In this document: positions 45,368 to 54,546 of the stretch, in pieces
Layout of the letters: each line of letters opens with the position of its first letter
How positions within the stretch are numbered: position 1 is the first letter of the stretch
Assembly (NCBI GenBank): GCA_019639115.1
Contig: JAHBSM010000004.1
Location: forward strand, 213,361 to 277,360
DNA from: Acidobacteriota bacterium
GTDB lineage: Bacteria; Acidobacteriota; Blastocatellia; Pyrinomonadales; Pyrinomonadaceae
DNA: 64,000 nucleotides
Reading direction: 5' to 3'
Notes under the pieces: generated by a model
The model's database searches: none
What the model saw: the letters and a program-made list of their open reading frames with translations, nothing else
What the model was told of the DNA's origin: nothing
Translations under genes and position numbers: made by a program

Positions 45368-46782
45368 AGCTTTTCATAAAGATCTTTCTTTGGTTTCTGG
45401 TCGCGATCGCGATCACGATCTATACGATCCTTATTATCACGCGCACGTTCCAGACGGATCCACTCCTCAGCCGTATCCAACGGGGCACGCGAAATCAGAT
45501 GACGATATTCAGCGGGACCGCGACTCAGATCGCGGCCGCTGAGGGAGAACAAGGCCTGCGCGACTTCCTGTCCCGTCTTCGCGATACGGATCCACCTCGA
45601 AAGGTCGATCTCGTGGACGCGGATGGTTCAACCTGGTTTGGCGACCGGGACATGATGGCTGACACAGATGACCTAGTCGGCGGAGTGTTCGCTTCTGGGA
45701 CGATAGACCTCGATATCTCAAGCGAAGAGAGGACCGTAGGAGCCGCTCCTGTGACGTTCCCCGACGGACGCCGATTCGTACTGCTTGTTCAATGGGAGCG
45801 CACGCTGCCGCCGCCGATGTTCTATGGTTCGACTCCGGGATATCTGAGATTGGCCGCCTTGCTGGTGACGGCCGTTATAGCCTGTGTGCTGCTCGCGTTG
45901 TATCTCTCGACACCTATCCGACGGCTGCGCGAGGCGACGAATCGTTTTGCCGCAGGCGATCTATCGACACGCGTCGGCGGCCGTGTTAAAAGGCGAAGGG
46001 ACGAGATAGCGGACCTGGCACGCGATTTTGACAAAATGGCGGAACGTATCGAGTCGCTGATCAACAACCAGCAGCGCCTAAATCGCGACATCTCGCACGA
46101 GCTGCGTTCGCCGCTTGCCAGACTCAATGTATCCCTCGAGATCGCTAAACAGCGTGCGAATGAGGAGACCGCACCGATGCTCGACCGGATCGAGCGGGAA
46201 TCTACTCGGCTGAATGAAATGATCTCGCGGATACTAACTCTCGCTAAACTCGAGAGCGGAAGCGTCGAGTATGAACGCACGCCATTGAGCTTTACCGAGC
46301 TTGTGACCGAGGTCGCCGAAGACGCGAATTTCGAAGCACAGGCCAACGGACGCCATGTCGTGATAAGCGAATCGGACGAGTGTGTCGTGAGCGGGAACGA
46401 GATACTGCTCAGAAGTGCTGTCGAGAACATACTGCGGAACGCCGTGCGTCATACTGCCGAAGGGACCGCGGTTGATGTCAGGCTGATGCGCAATAACGGA
46501 ACGGCTTTATTGCGGATCTCCGATCATGGCGGAGGCGTCCCCGAGGATGAGATCGAAAATCTGTTCAAACCTTTCTATCGGGTGAGCGACGCGCGCGAAC
46601 GCAAGACAGGCGGCATCGGGCTCGGGCTAGCTATCGCCCAGAGGGCGATCGAAGCACACAGCGGCAATATCCGTGCAAAGAATGTTCCGACGGGCCTCGA
46701 GATCGAGATCGAACTCAAAGCCGCGTCGGATCGCCGAAAAATGGATGGAGTCAATACGGCTAGCTCTGCCTTGCGGCAATGA
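45364..46782 (+). CDS. CpxA-like sensor histidine kinase
   Basis: A 472-residue membrane kinase: TM1 (about 5-26), periplasmic sensor of about 130 residues, TM2 (about 160-181), HAMP linker (STPIRRLREATNRFAAGDLS), HisKA with H245 in NRDISHELRSPLARL, and HATPase with N-box, DHGGGVPEDE (G1) and GGIGLGLAIA (G2). Length and layout resemble E. coli CpxA. It phosphorylates the adjacent regulator in response to envelope signals. The last 23 bases overlap a convergent small membrane-protein gene. Confidence 0.93.
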   Translation: MKLFIKIFLWFLVAIAITIYTILIITRTFQTDPLLSRIQRGTRNQMTIFSGTATQIAAAEGEQGLRDFLSRLRDTDPPRKVDLVDADGSTWFGDRDMMADTDDLVGGVFASGTIDLDISSEERTVGAAPVTFPDGRRFVLLVQWERTLPPPMFYGSTPGYLRLAALLVTAVIACVLLALYLSTPIRRLREATNRFAAGDLSTRVGGRVKRRRDEIADLARDFDKMAERIESLINNQQRLNRDISHELRSPLARLNVSLEIAKQRANEETAPMLDRIERESTRLNEMISRILTLAKLESGSVEYERTPLSFTELVTEVAEDANFEAQANGRHVVISESDECVVSGNEILLRSAVENILRNAVRHTAEGTAVDVRLMRNNGTALLRISDHGGGVPEDEIENLFKPFYRVSDARERKTGGIGLGLAIAQRAIEAHSGNIRAKNVPTGLEIEIELKAASDRRKMDGVNTASSALRQ

Positions 46783-47119
46783 ACGAGCGGACTCCCAGCA
46801 CCACAAAGATAAGACAAGCCGCAGACATCGCGACCTGAGAGACGACGGCCGCCGACAGTGTAAGCTCGCCAAGTTTTGGCACAAGCCGAATGAGCGGCAC
46901 AATGAATCCGATAACCCCGATCAGCATAGCTGCGTGCATCAGATGTTTACGCAGCTTTTCATTCGCGGCCGATAAGTGTCCCAGAACCAGGATCACGAGC
47001 CCGAAAGCAGCCGGTATCATAGCGGTCAGGCTTGCGCTGCCGTTCGCTATGCCGTAGCCGTAGCCGATCAATCCGATCAGGATCAAGACCCGTCCGATCC
47101 AAATAGCCGTTCCTGGCAT
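46760..47119 (-). CDS. Small four-helix membrane protein of unknown function
   Basis: A 119-residue protein with four predicted TM helices (about 5-23, 31-50, 60-80, 90-112) and short, partly basic loops such as NEKLRKHLMH. No family is recognised. Its 3' end overlaps the kinase gene by 23 bases tail to tail. It follows the TPR-protein gene by 27 bases on the minus strand and could be the last gene of that long run. Confidence 0.65.
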   Translation of the reverse strand: MPGTAIWIGRVLILIGLIGYGYGIANGSASLTAMIPAAFGLVILVLGHLSAANEKLRKHLMHAAMLIGVIGFIVPLIRLVPKLGELTLSAAVVSQVAMSAACLIFVVLGVRSFIAARQS

Positions 47120-47146
47120 TGGTCAACCTCCGTAATAGAGCCAATA

Positions 47147-48283
47147 TCAACGTACCCCAGCTTTCTCGATGCGCTCGCGAAGCCGGGCAGCAAGGTCTGG
47201 GTTCAGCACATCCAATTTTACCTGCTGTCGCTTTGCTAATTCCAGCCTGCTCGTAGCCAAGTAGACCAAACCGAGCCCATATTGAGCATTTGCGTTCTTT
47301 TGATTAAGCTTTACCACCTCGCCGTATGCGGATTCGGCCGCCGAGTATTGCTTGGTCGCATAGTATGCGTCCGCGAGATACACACCGGCGGTTTCCCACT
47401 TAGGGCTTAACTCGAATGCCCGCTTGTAATGCTGGATAGACGAGGTGAAATCGTTGTTGTTGTAGTACGAATTGCCAAGGTTGAGATGCAGCTCGGCATC
47501 ACGATCATTTAGCGCTATGCCGCGATTGAAAGCTTCTATGGCCAATGGGAAATTCTTTAGCTCGTTGTATGTGTTACCGAGCTGCAGATAGAAATCCGAG
47601 ACCCTGTTATCCATCGAAATGGCTCTGCGGAGCATGTCAACGGAAGCATCCATCCTTTTATTGATCCGATATTGCTTACCGAGTTCGAAATAGCAGTAAG
47701 CGTCATCAACATTAAGACTGACGGACTTCTCAAGTGCGGCAACTGCTTCGCTGCGGCGTTCCATAGCAATGAACGTTTCACCAAGCTCGCACTGGGCGGT
47801 AGCGTACCTTGGGTCAATGGCAACTGACCGCTGATAGGCCGTGAGCGCGGAAGTGTAGTTCTTCATACGCCTGTGTGCAAGGCCAAGCTCTCGGTACGTG
47901 ACAGCATTGTTTGGATTTAACTCGCTTGCCCGTATGTAAGCTGCGACCGCTTCGCTGTATTGCTTGTTGTCGTCGTAGGCATTGCCTAGTTGTATCCAGG
48001 CCTTCTCGTAGTCGGGTTTCATGGCTGTCGCTGATCTAAAAGCGGTTATAGCTTCGGCAAAGCGTTTTAATCGGTAATAGCAGAGACCGATGTTATAAAC
48101 GCCCGACACGTCGTTGGGCACAAGAAGGTTGTATTTCTGGAACGAAACGAGAGCATCATCGAATCTGCCTGCGGAGAATTGCTTCGTGCCGTTATCAAAA
48201 TGGGTCTTTGCATCCTGTGCCGCAACGGACAAGGCAAACAATGCTGTCAATAGAAGTACAAGTAAATTACGTTTCCTGAACAT
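47147..48283 (-). CDS. Exported TPR-repeat protein
   Basis: A 378-residue protein with a signal peptide (about 1-22, LSVAAQD) followed by about nine or ten consecutive tetratricopeptide repeats (for example YEKAWIQLGNAYDDNKQYSE and AELHLNLGNSYYNNNDFTSS) filling the chain. TPRs mediate protein contacts; here they would act in the periplasm. It is 12 bases downstream of the CocE/NonD hydrolase gene, so it is probably co-transcribed, though the functional link is unclear. Confidence 0.85.
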   Translation of the reverse strand: MFRKRNLLVLLLTALFALSVAAQDAKTHFDNGTKQFSAGRFDDALVSFQKYNLLVPNDVSGVYNIGLCYYRLKRFAEAITAFRSATAMKPDYEKAWIQLGNAYDDNKQYSEAVAAYIRASELNPNNAVTYRELGLAHRRMKNYTSALTAYQRSVAIDPRYATAQCELGETFIAMERRSEAVAALEKSVSLNVDDAYCYFELGKQYRINKRMDASVDMLRRAISMDNRVSDFYLQLGNTYNELKNFPLAIEAFNRGIALNDRDAELHLNLGNSYYNNNDFTSSIQHYKRAFELSPKWETAGVYLADAYYATKQYSAAESAYGEVVKLNQKNANAQYGLGLVYLATSRLELAKRQQVKLDVLNPDLAARLRERIEKAGVR

Positions 48284-48295
48284 ATTCTGACCTCG

Positions 48296-50218
48296 CTATT
48301 TTTTCTGTATCGGCAATATAACCGCCGAAGGTGCATTGCCGCCGAAGTAAACCCTCTGCGTCGCTTTGCGGAACGCACCGGCATCAGCCTGCTTATAGTT
48401 CGGCAGATACTGCTGCGGATTGCGAGCGACGAGCGGGAACCAAGTGCTTTGGATCTGGATCATGATCCTATGTCCCTTCTTGAATGTGTGGGTGACGCCC
48501 GGCATCGTGAACTGCAGCTTTGTAGCCAGGCCGGGCTTTAGCGGCTGCGGCCGCTCGAAACTGTTTCGGAATCGCGCCGGCATAGGTTCGCCGCGCAGCA
48601 GCATCTGGTAGCCGCCGGGCTGGAACACCGACCAGGCTGAATTCTGCGGAGGCCTCAGGCCCTCAGGATATCGATAGTCGTCCGGGAATTCGTCGATCAG
48701 CTTGACCACAAAATCTGAATCGGTCCCCGAAGACGAGATAAGAAGCGACGGTTTGATGTCGCCCGCAACAGTAATATCCTCGGTCAAAACATCCGAGCGA
48801 TACACGAGCACGTCCGGCCGCGTCGCCGCAAATCGCTGGTCCTCGGTCATAAAATCACGCGGATAATTGAGCGTGATCTTCTGCGTATAAGGCACGGGAT
48901 TCATGGGGTCTGAGACGTATTCGTCGGATCCGGCGGCCTTTGGCAAATCGAACGAAAGTTTGCCTCCGGCGTTCAGATACAACGCCGTGTCCTTGCCGGT
49001 CGTGGGTTCGTAATCGTTGAAATAGCGCCATTCGTGCGAGCCCGTATCATAAACATTTACTTCGTGGATAGCCGAGATATCGCCCTTATCCTTTAGAAAG
49101 AATTCAAAGAACGGGACCTCGAGTTTTGCGCGGTAGAATTCTCCTGTCTTTTGTCCAAAATAGGCAGTACCGAGCCAGTCGCCGTCGTTACGCGACCAGC
49201 CGCCGTGATCCCAGGGCCCTACGACCAAAACGTTGAAGATCCCCGGATTCTGGCGCTCGATATGCTGATAAGTTCTGAGAGCTCCGTAGAGGTCCTCGTT
49301 GTCATACCAGCCTCCCACGGTCATCGTCGCGCATTTGACGTTCTTGAGTTTCGGCAGGATGTTATGCGCTTTCCAAAAATCGTCATAGTTAGGATGGGCC
49401 ATCATCTGGTCCCAAAAATCGATGCGGAGCCCGAGGCTTCTTTCATATTCGTCGGCGGTCTCCTTGAGGCCGCCGAGCCCAAGGAAATAGTTGTAGCCGT
49501 CCATCGGACGTCGGCCTTGCCATTGCTTTAGGTAATCGCCGGTCGATGTCGGCTGCGGCCTTGGCTGGCCGAAACTCGTGAAGAACGAGAAGTTCTGTGC
49601 CAGGAACAAGGCGCCGTTATGATGCATATCGTCGCCGTGGAACCAATCCGAAACGGGAGCCTGCGGCGAACAGGCCTTCAGCGCCGGATGCGAATCGATC
49701 GAACCCGCCGAAGCGTAGAATCCGGGATACGAGATGCCGTAAATGCCTACACGGCCATTGTTGTTATCGGCATTTTTGATCAGCCAATCGATAGTGTCGT
49801 AGGTATCCGTCGATTCGTCGATGTCGGTAGGCTTGACGTTGTCTATATCAGGCCGCGTATCGACGAATTTGCCTTCGCTCATCCAGCGTCCGCGGACGTC
49901 CTGATAAACAAAGATGTAGCCTAAACGGGCAAAAAGCGGATTCGGCCCGAGGCTCGATCTGAATTTATCGGCGCCATACGGCGAGATCGTATAAGGCGTC
50001 CGATTCAGAAGTATCGGATATTTTTGCGAGGCGTCCTTTGGCGAGTAGATAGCCGTAAAAAGCTTGATGCCGTCGCGCATCGGGATATAGACCTCGCGTT
50101 TGGTGAAATTCTCGGAGATATACTTGGCGAGCTCCTGCTGTTCGGACGACGGGGTCTGTGCCGAAGCAATGAAGGCAAGAACGAAGATCAAAACGCTCAG
50201 AACAACGGATCTTTTCAT
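48296..50218 (-). CDS. Exported CocE/NonD-family hydrolase (X-Pro dipeptidyl-peptidase S15 type)
   Basis: About 640 residues from the ATG at 50218 (MKRSVVLSVLIFVLAFIASAQ, a signal peptide); an upstream frame lacks support. The alpha/beta-hydrolase domain has MRDGIKLFTAIYSP at its N-terminus and the nucleophile elbow GISYPG. An Asp/His pair is expected around PWDHGGW. The C-terminal jelly-roll domain (VYRSDVLTEDITVAGDI...) is typical for S15/CocE. Such enzymes hydrolyse esters, acylated beta-lactams or X-Pro peptides. The substrate is not clear. Confidence 0.9.
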   Translation of the reverse strand: MKRSVVLSVLIFVLAFIASAQTPSSEQQELAKYISENFTKREVYIPMRDGIKLFTAIYSPKDASQKYPILLNRTPYTISPYGADKFRSSLGPNPLFARLGYIFVYQDVRGRWMSEGKFVDTRPDIDNVKPTDIDESTDTYDTIDWLIKNADNNNGRVGIYGISYPGFYASAGSIDSHPALKACSPQAPVSDWFHGDDMHHNGALFLAQNFSFFTSFGQPRPQPTSTGDYLKQWQGRRPMDGYNYFLGLGGLKETADEYERSLGLRIDFWDQMMAHPNYDDFWKAHNILPKLKNVKCATMTVGGWYDNEDLYGALRTYQHIERQNPGIFNVLVVGPWDHGGWSRNDGDWLGTAYFGQKTGEFYRAKLEVPFFEFFLKDKGDISAIHEVNVYDTGSHEWRYFNDYEPTTGKDTALYLNAGGKLSFDLPKAAGSDEYVSDPMNPVPYTQKITLNYPRDFMTEDQRFAATRPDVLVYRSDVLTEDITVAGDIKPSLLISSSGTDSDFVVKLIDEFPDDYRYPEGLRPPQNSAWSVFQPGGYQMLLRGEPMPARFRNSFERPQPLKPGLATKLQFTMPGVTHTFKKGHRIMIQIQSTWFPLVARNPQQYLPNYKQADAGAFRKATQRVYFGGNAPSAVILPIQKK

Positions 50219-50311
50219 AATAAAGGCCCTCACGGTATGTAATTTTGGAAGACGGGGCAATTGTCGCTCAATATCGTCCCAAAACGAAACGCGGAAAGGC
50301 TCGATTCGGCA

Positions 50312-53053
50312 TTATTTTGAGCGCATTTGTTCGATCATCTGTTCTATGCGGGCTCTAAGCTCGGCAGTGACGGCAGCATAGTGCTCTTCGCCTTGTCGGC
50401 CGTCAATATCTCGAGCAAAGAACGGTTCGCCGATCCGGATGCGGACCTTTGCGGGACGGATCCGCCAGGAGCGGCGGGCCCAGACGTTCTGCAGGCCGTC
50501 GAGAGCGACGGGAACTATCGGCAGGTCCAGCTCGGACGCAAGTATCGCTGCACCTTTTTTGAATGGGTGAAGCTCGCCGTCGAAAGCGCGTTCGCCCTCA
50601 GGGTAGATATTTAGAACTCTGCCGTGCCGGAGCCCGGCGGCGCCTGCCCGCATCGCTCTCATCAGCTCCGTATCCGGATTGACGGGAACTACATTGAGCA
50701 TCTTGGCGACCCAGACCATGAATCGCGATTCGAAAAATTCGCTTGCGCCGACGTGAAAGAAATTGCGAAACAGCCAGAACCGATAGGTCGAGCAAAGGAC
50801 AAATGGATCGAGAAAACTCTGATGATTCGGACAGATCAGGAACGCTCTTCGCTCTTGAGTGTCGCCGGCAGCAGCCGCCAGATTTTCGCGGCCCTCGACC
50901 TCGAGCCGCATGAACACTCGGCAGAACAGATTGAATGCTTTGAGAACACAGAAAGCGAAAGCGGCGAAAAGCGTCCTCTCGCGAAGTATCGGCCGTACCT
51001 CGGGCATATCCGTGTCGGCGTCCCGCACGATGCGGCCCCAATTGAGCGAGAGCTCGGCGTCTTCGGCTGCCGAGCCTCCGTGACGATCTACCAACGCTAT
51101 TACGCCTGAAACAGTGATCGCCTCGGTCGCTTCGTCAGCATCGAACTCGACTCCGAACGCTTGTTCGAGAGCGGCGAATGTCTCCGCCCGAGCCAGGCTG
51201 TCGAGCCCGATGTCGATCTCGAGATTCATCGCCGGATGGACCACCGCGGCATCTTTTGCATTCTGGATGATGGTCGCGGCCACGACGCGGCCGGTCGGAG
51301 TTTCCATCAGCGTATTGTCCTCGTCGGTGAATTTCCACTCTCGCGAGGGCGGCGAATCGACGGAAACGATGCCGGACTCGAGTTCTTTCTTTAGCTGAAA
51401 TCGCTTTATCTTGCGAGTCGCCGTTCGCGGGAGCGGCTCTGCCCTGATGATATATTCGCGAACCCGCTGATACTCCGGGAGTTCGCGCCCGAGATCGTCG
51501 AGTTCGTGCCTGATGGCTTCTTTCGAGTTCGCTATCTTTGCCTGCTTGAGATACTCAAAATCCGGCACGACGACAGCGGCGAGCTTTTCCGCACCGGCAC
51601 GACCCTCGCTCGGGTCTTCGACACCTATGATCGCGAGCTCTTCGATCAACGGACACTTGAGATAGTGGACCTCGAGGTCCTCGGGGTGGACGTTCTTGCC
51701 CGACGGCAGTACGATCACGTCCTTGCCTCGGCCTACGATATAGAGGTGTCCGTCGTCCAATCTTCCGAGATCGCCTGACCGGAACCAGCCGTCCTCAGTG
51801 AATGCGTCGGCATTGGCCTGGGGATTTCGGTAATAACCCGAAAAGACCATCGGCCCCTTGATCAGCACTTCACCTACTCCTTCAGCATCAGGAGCGTCGA
51901 TCTTGATCTCGGCACCGTGCATCGGCTTGCCGACCGAACCGACGCGGTTATCGTCCTCGTAGGTCGCGGTCGCCGCTCCGCTCGTCTCCGTCAACCCGTA
52001 GCCCTGCAGGATCGTGAACCCAAGCCGATGAAAGTCGATCGCGACGTCGGCATCGAAACGTGAACCGGCCGAGATGGCAAGCCGAAGCTCGCCGCCGAAT
52101 GACTCATGCACCTGGCCGAATAGTTTTCTGCCGAGGTTTATTTTTAAAGTGTCGCGCAGCGTACCGTTCAGGGCGAGCAGCGTTCGGATCAGCCGGCGTG
52201 CGATGGCCGGTTTCGCATCGATCGCGTCGAATATCTTTTTGTGAAAGAGATACCAGAGCCTCGGCACCGTGGTCAATATCGTCGGCTTGAATTTTTTCAT
52301 CGCGTCGCCCAACTCGGCCGGGGTCAGTTCCTTAAGGTATCCGACCTCGACGCCCAGCGTTGCCGCGACCCAGAGATTGACGATCTGAAGATAAGCGTGA
52401 AAAAGCGGCAGCAGGCTCAGGATCCTTTCCTTGTCGGAAATCTCCAGAACGTAGTTGACGCCCTCGAGCTCCGCGACTATGTTGCCATGCGTCAGCGGTA
52501 CGCCTTTCGGCGTTCCGGTGGTGCCGCTCGTGTACATCAGCAACGCGACATCGTCGTCGTTCGTCTCCGGTACGGTGTCAGCAAATGACGCGGGGTAGTG
52601 CGCCGCGGCCCAATCCTCGAACCGCTTGAATCCGTTGGAAGACTGCTCGAGGTCCCACACTATAGCCGGAATGTGGCGACCGAGCTTTTCTTCGATCTGA
52701 GCGAATCGTTCCGTCTGGTCGGGTGATAGAAATGCCGCCTTGGCCTCAGAGTTCTCGATGAAATTGGTGATCGTCTCGATCTCGCCGTGCGGATCCATCG
52801 GTACGATAACGGCTCCGCGAAATATAGTCCCGAGGTAGCAGAGAGCCCATTTGGGATGATTTTCGCCGATCAGAGCGACGCGGTCGCCGCGCTCGACGCC
52901 TTCTTCGCCGAGTCTCCAGGCGATCGAACGCACCGATCGCATCATCTCGCCGAAAGTATAGGTGCCGTCGTCGGAGCCCACAATGCGCATGCCGACACGA
53001 TCCGCCCTCGACTCGAACGACTCAACAAGCCTCTCGCAGAATGACTTGGGCAT
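50312..53053 (-). CDS. Acyl-activating enzyme / ACP / PlsC acyltransferase fusion
   Basis: A 913-residue three-part protein. Residues about 10-560 are an adenylate-forming fatty acid ligase with the P-loop YTSGTTGTPKG (174-184), YGLTETSG (352-359) and GWFRSGDLG. Residues about 585-655 form an acyl-carrier domain with Ser619 in DIGLDSLARAE as the phosphopantetheine site. Residues about 690-913 are a PlsC-type acyltransferase with NHQSFLD (743-749, the HX4D motif) and YPEGER (817-822). The chain could activate a fatty acid, load it on its own ACP and transfer it to a lysophospholipid or related acceptor. E. coli Aas has the two enzyme parts in opposite order and no internal ACP. It follows the FAD protein gene by 27 bases. 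Confidence 0.9.
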   Translation of the reverse strand: MPKSFCERLVESFESRADRVGMRIVGSDDGTYTFGEMMRSVRSIAWRLGEEGVERGDRVALIGENHPKWALCYLGTIFRGAVIVPMDPHGEIETITNFIENSEAKAAFLSPDQTERFAQIEEKLGRHIPAIVWDLEQSSNGFKRFEDWAAAHYPASFADTVPETNDDDVALLMYTSGTTGTPKGVPLTHGNIVAELEGVNYVLEISDKERILSLLPLFHAYLQIVNLWVAATLGVEVGYLKELTPAELGDAMKKFKPTILTTVPRLWYLFHKKIFDAIDAKPAIARRLIRTLLALNGTLRDTLKINLGRKLFGQVHESFGGELRLAISAGSRFDADVAIDFHRLGFTILQGYGLTETSGAATATYEDDNRVGSVGKPMHGAEIKIDAPDAEGVGEVLIKGPMVFSGYYRNPQANADAFTEDGWFRSGDLGRLDDGHLYIVGRGKDVIVLPSGKNVHPEDLEVHYLKCPLIEELAIIGVEDPSEGRAGAEKLAAVVVPDFEYLKQAKIANSKEAIRHELDDLGRELPEYQRVREYIIRAEPLPRTATRKIKRFQLKKELESGIVSVDSPPSREWKFTDEDNTLMETPTGRVVAATIIQNAKDAAVVHPAMNLEIDIGLDSLARAETFAALEQAFGVEFDADEATEAITVSGVIALVDRHGGSAAEDAELSLNWGRIVRDADTDMPEVRPILRERTLFAAFAFCVLKAFNLFCRVFMRLEVEGRENLAAAAGDTQERRAFLICPNHQSFLDPFVLCSTYRFWLFRNFFHVGASEFFESRFMVWVAKMLNVVPVNPDTELMRAMRAGAAGLRHGRVLNIYPEGERAFDGELHPFKKGAAILASELDLPIVPVALDGLQNVWARRSWRIRPAKVRIRIGEPFFARDIDGRQGEEHYAAVTAELRARIEQMIEQMRSK

Positions 53054-53080
53054 ACTGTTAATAAGTTGTTAAAGAATGCA

Positions 53081-54439
53081 CTATTCAGCTAAAAGCCGCA
53101 ATGCCAGAGCATTGGCCTGAGAGCGTATCTCAGGCATCGCTGTCGATTCCCAAAGGATGCCTTTGAGCGAAGTGCCCAAAGTAGAAAGCCGTTCTGACGG
53201 CCGGCCATCGGGCCCGATCAATCTGCCGTCCGGCGTGGCATCGAGTCCCATCCGCAACTCGTCGCATCGGATCGTGTCAGCCGCGATCAGACGTCGCACG
53301 AGACGGCTGGCAACCTTAGAAAAATCCGTTTCTGAGCCGATACAGTTGATGATCGCATCGACGGTCAGGGCCTCATACCGGCCTCGGTCCGAAAAACTGA
53401 CGGCAAAGCGACCGTTAGATCGATCGATACGTTTTAGGCGTCCGGACAAAATCGTAAGCTTGCCGTCGGCTCGCAGCCTGTCGATCACGGCGGCGGCCTC
53501 TGGCGGCATACGATGGCGTGCGATATTCCAATGACGGCTGAGATGCTGTTTGAAATATCGTTTCTCGGCAATAGGAAGCCGTTGCCAGATAGTCTGCGTA
53601 ACAGGCCTTAGCGAGTCTATGACCGCACGCCAGTCGATCCCCAACGCGGCCGCCTCAGATATATGCCGTCGCACGACTCGAACCACGTCTGTTATGCGGG
53701 TCAGGCCTTCTAATTCATCGGCGAACGACGGATACCCGGGACACGCCTTGTGCACCGCGGGCAGCAGCCCTCGCGTCGAAATGGCAAAGATGCGTCCGCT
53801 GTGGCCGATCCTTTCGTATCGCAATACGACGTCGATCATCGAAAGTCCCGTCCCAACGATCAATATATCGTCACCGTCCGCGATCTCGCGATAGACCCGA
53901 CTGTTCCAAGGATCGCGAAAATACTTGTCAGCAGATGTGTAGGCCATATCAGCGACAAATGGATCGGGCGGCGGGAAATTGCCAAACGCGAGTACGACCT
54001 TGTCGCTTAACAGCTTGCTTCCCGATGCCATACGAACGACGCATCCGCTCTCGTCCGTATGAATATCGGTCGCTTCATCGTCATAGACGTCCAGCGTGGA
54101 ACCGGATGCATGCGCGAGTGCCGCGGCCTCGTCCAAAAGCGTCGAGAGGTATTCGCCAAATATCTTCCTCGGGACGAACGCTTCCGCCGAATGAGAATAT
54201 CCCCGGCCCGCCAACCATCGGTGAAAGTGGGATGGGTCATCGGGAAATGCACCCATCCGGCCCGCCGGCACATTCAGCAGATGTTCAGATAATGTCGTGC
54301 CGTATGCTACGCCGCGACCGAGCCGAGCTCGATCTTCTACGAGATCTACGCGTATTTTTTCGGTGCCTGCGTGCTTTATTAGATTGACGGCCGTCAAGGT
54401 GCCGCTGGCACCGCCGCCGATGATCGTGACTCTCTTCAT
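53081..54439 (-). CDS. FAD/NAD(P)-binding oxidoreductase-like protein
   Basis: A 452-residue flavoprotein. The N-terminal dinucleotide fold is VTIIGGGASGTLTAVNLI, followed by the family signature GRGVAYGTTLSEHLLNVPAGRMG of the NAD_binding_9 type, and a second nucleotide region with ILIVGTGLSMIDVVLRY. Members occur beside siderophore, cyanide and lipid genes, but most are uncharacterised. It is the first gene behind a c-di-AMP riboswitch and a strong hairpin, so its expression should respond to that second messenger. GGGGAGG lies 11 bases before the ATG. Confidence 0.85.
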   Translation of the reverse strand: MKRVTIIGGGASGTLTAVNLIKHAGTEKIRVDLVEDRARLGRGVAYGTTLSEHLLNVPAGRMGAFPDDPSHFHRWLAGRGYSHSAEAFVPRKIFGEYLSTLLDEAAALAHASGSTLDVYDDEATDIHTDESGCVVRMASGSKLLSDKVVLAFGNFPPPDPFVADMAYTSADKYFRDPWNSRVYREIADGDDILIVGTGLSMIDVVLRYERIGHSGRIFAISTRGLLPAVHKACPGYPSFADELEGLTRITDVVRVVRRHISEAAALGIDWRAVIDSLRPVTQTIWQRLPIAEKRYFKQHLSRHWNIARHRMPPEAAAVIDRLRADGKLTILSGRLKRIDRSNGRFAVSFSDRGRYEALTVDAIINCIGSETDFSKVASRLVRRLIAADTIRCDELRMGLDATPDGRLIGPDGRPSERLSTLGTSLKGILWESTAMPEIRSQANALALRLLAE

Positions 54440-54458
54440 CCGATAACAACCTCCCCGG

Positions 54459-54527
54459 TTAAGTAGAAAGGTGACCGAATACGAGAGCGAGGCTGCGAAG
54501 TTCTCGGATCGCAGCCTCGGACGGCAA
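54459..54527 (-). CDS. Putative 22-codon leader peptide after the riboswitch
   Basis: A TTG codon at 54527 follows AAGGAG at about eight bases and opens a 22-codon frame (begins LPSEAAIREL) that ends with TAA 19 bases before the start of the FAD gene. It runs through the hairpin at 54488-54519, so translation would melt that structure. The AAGGAG may, however, belong to the conserved 3' flank of the riboswitch. Speculative. Confidence 0.2.
   Translation of the reverse strand: MPSEAAIRELRSLALVFGHLST
54488..54519 (-). terminator. Hairpin in the riboswitch expression platform
   Basis: An 11-bp perfect inverted repeat, CGAGGCTGCGA with TCGCAGCCTCG, around a 10-base loop. It lies about 30 bases beyond the riboswitch on the minus strand. 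No T-run follows on that strand (CTCTCGTATTCGG), so it is either a Rho-assisted terminator, a translational control element or a transcript-stabilising stem. Confidence 0.5.
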
Positions 54528-54546
54528 GATCGTGTCTCCTTCTTCG

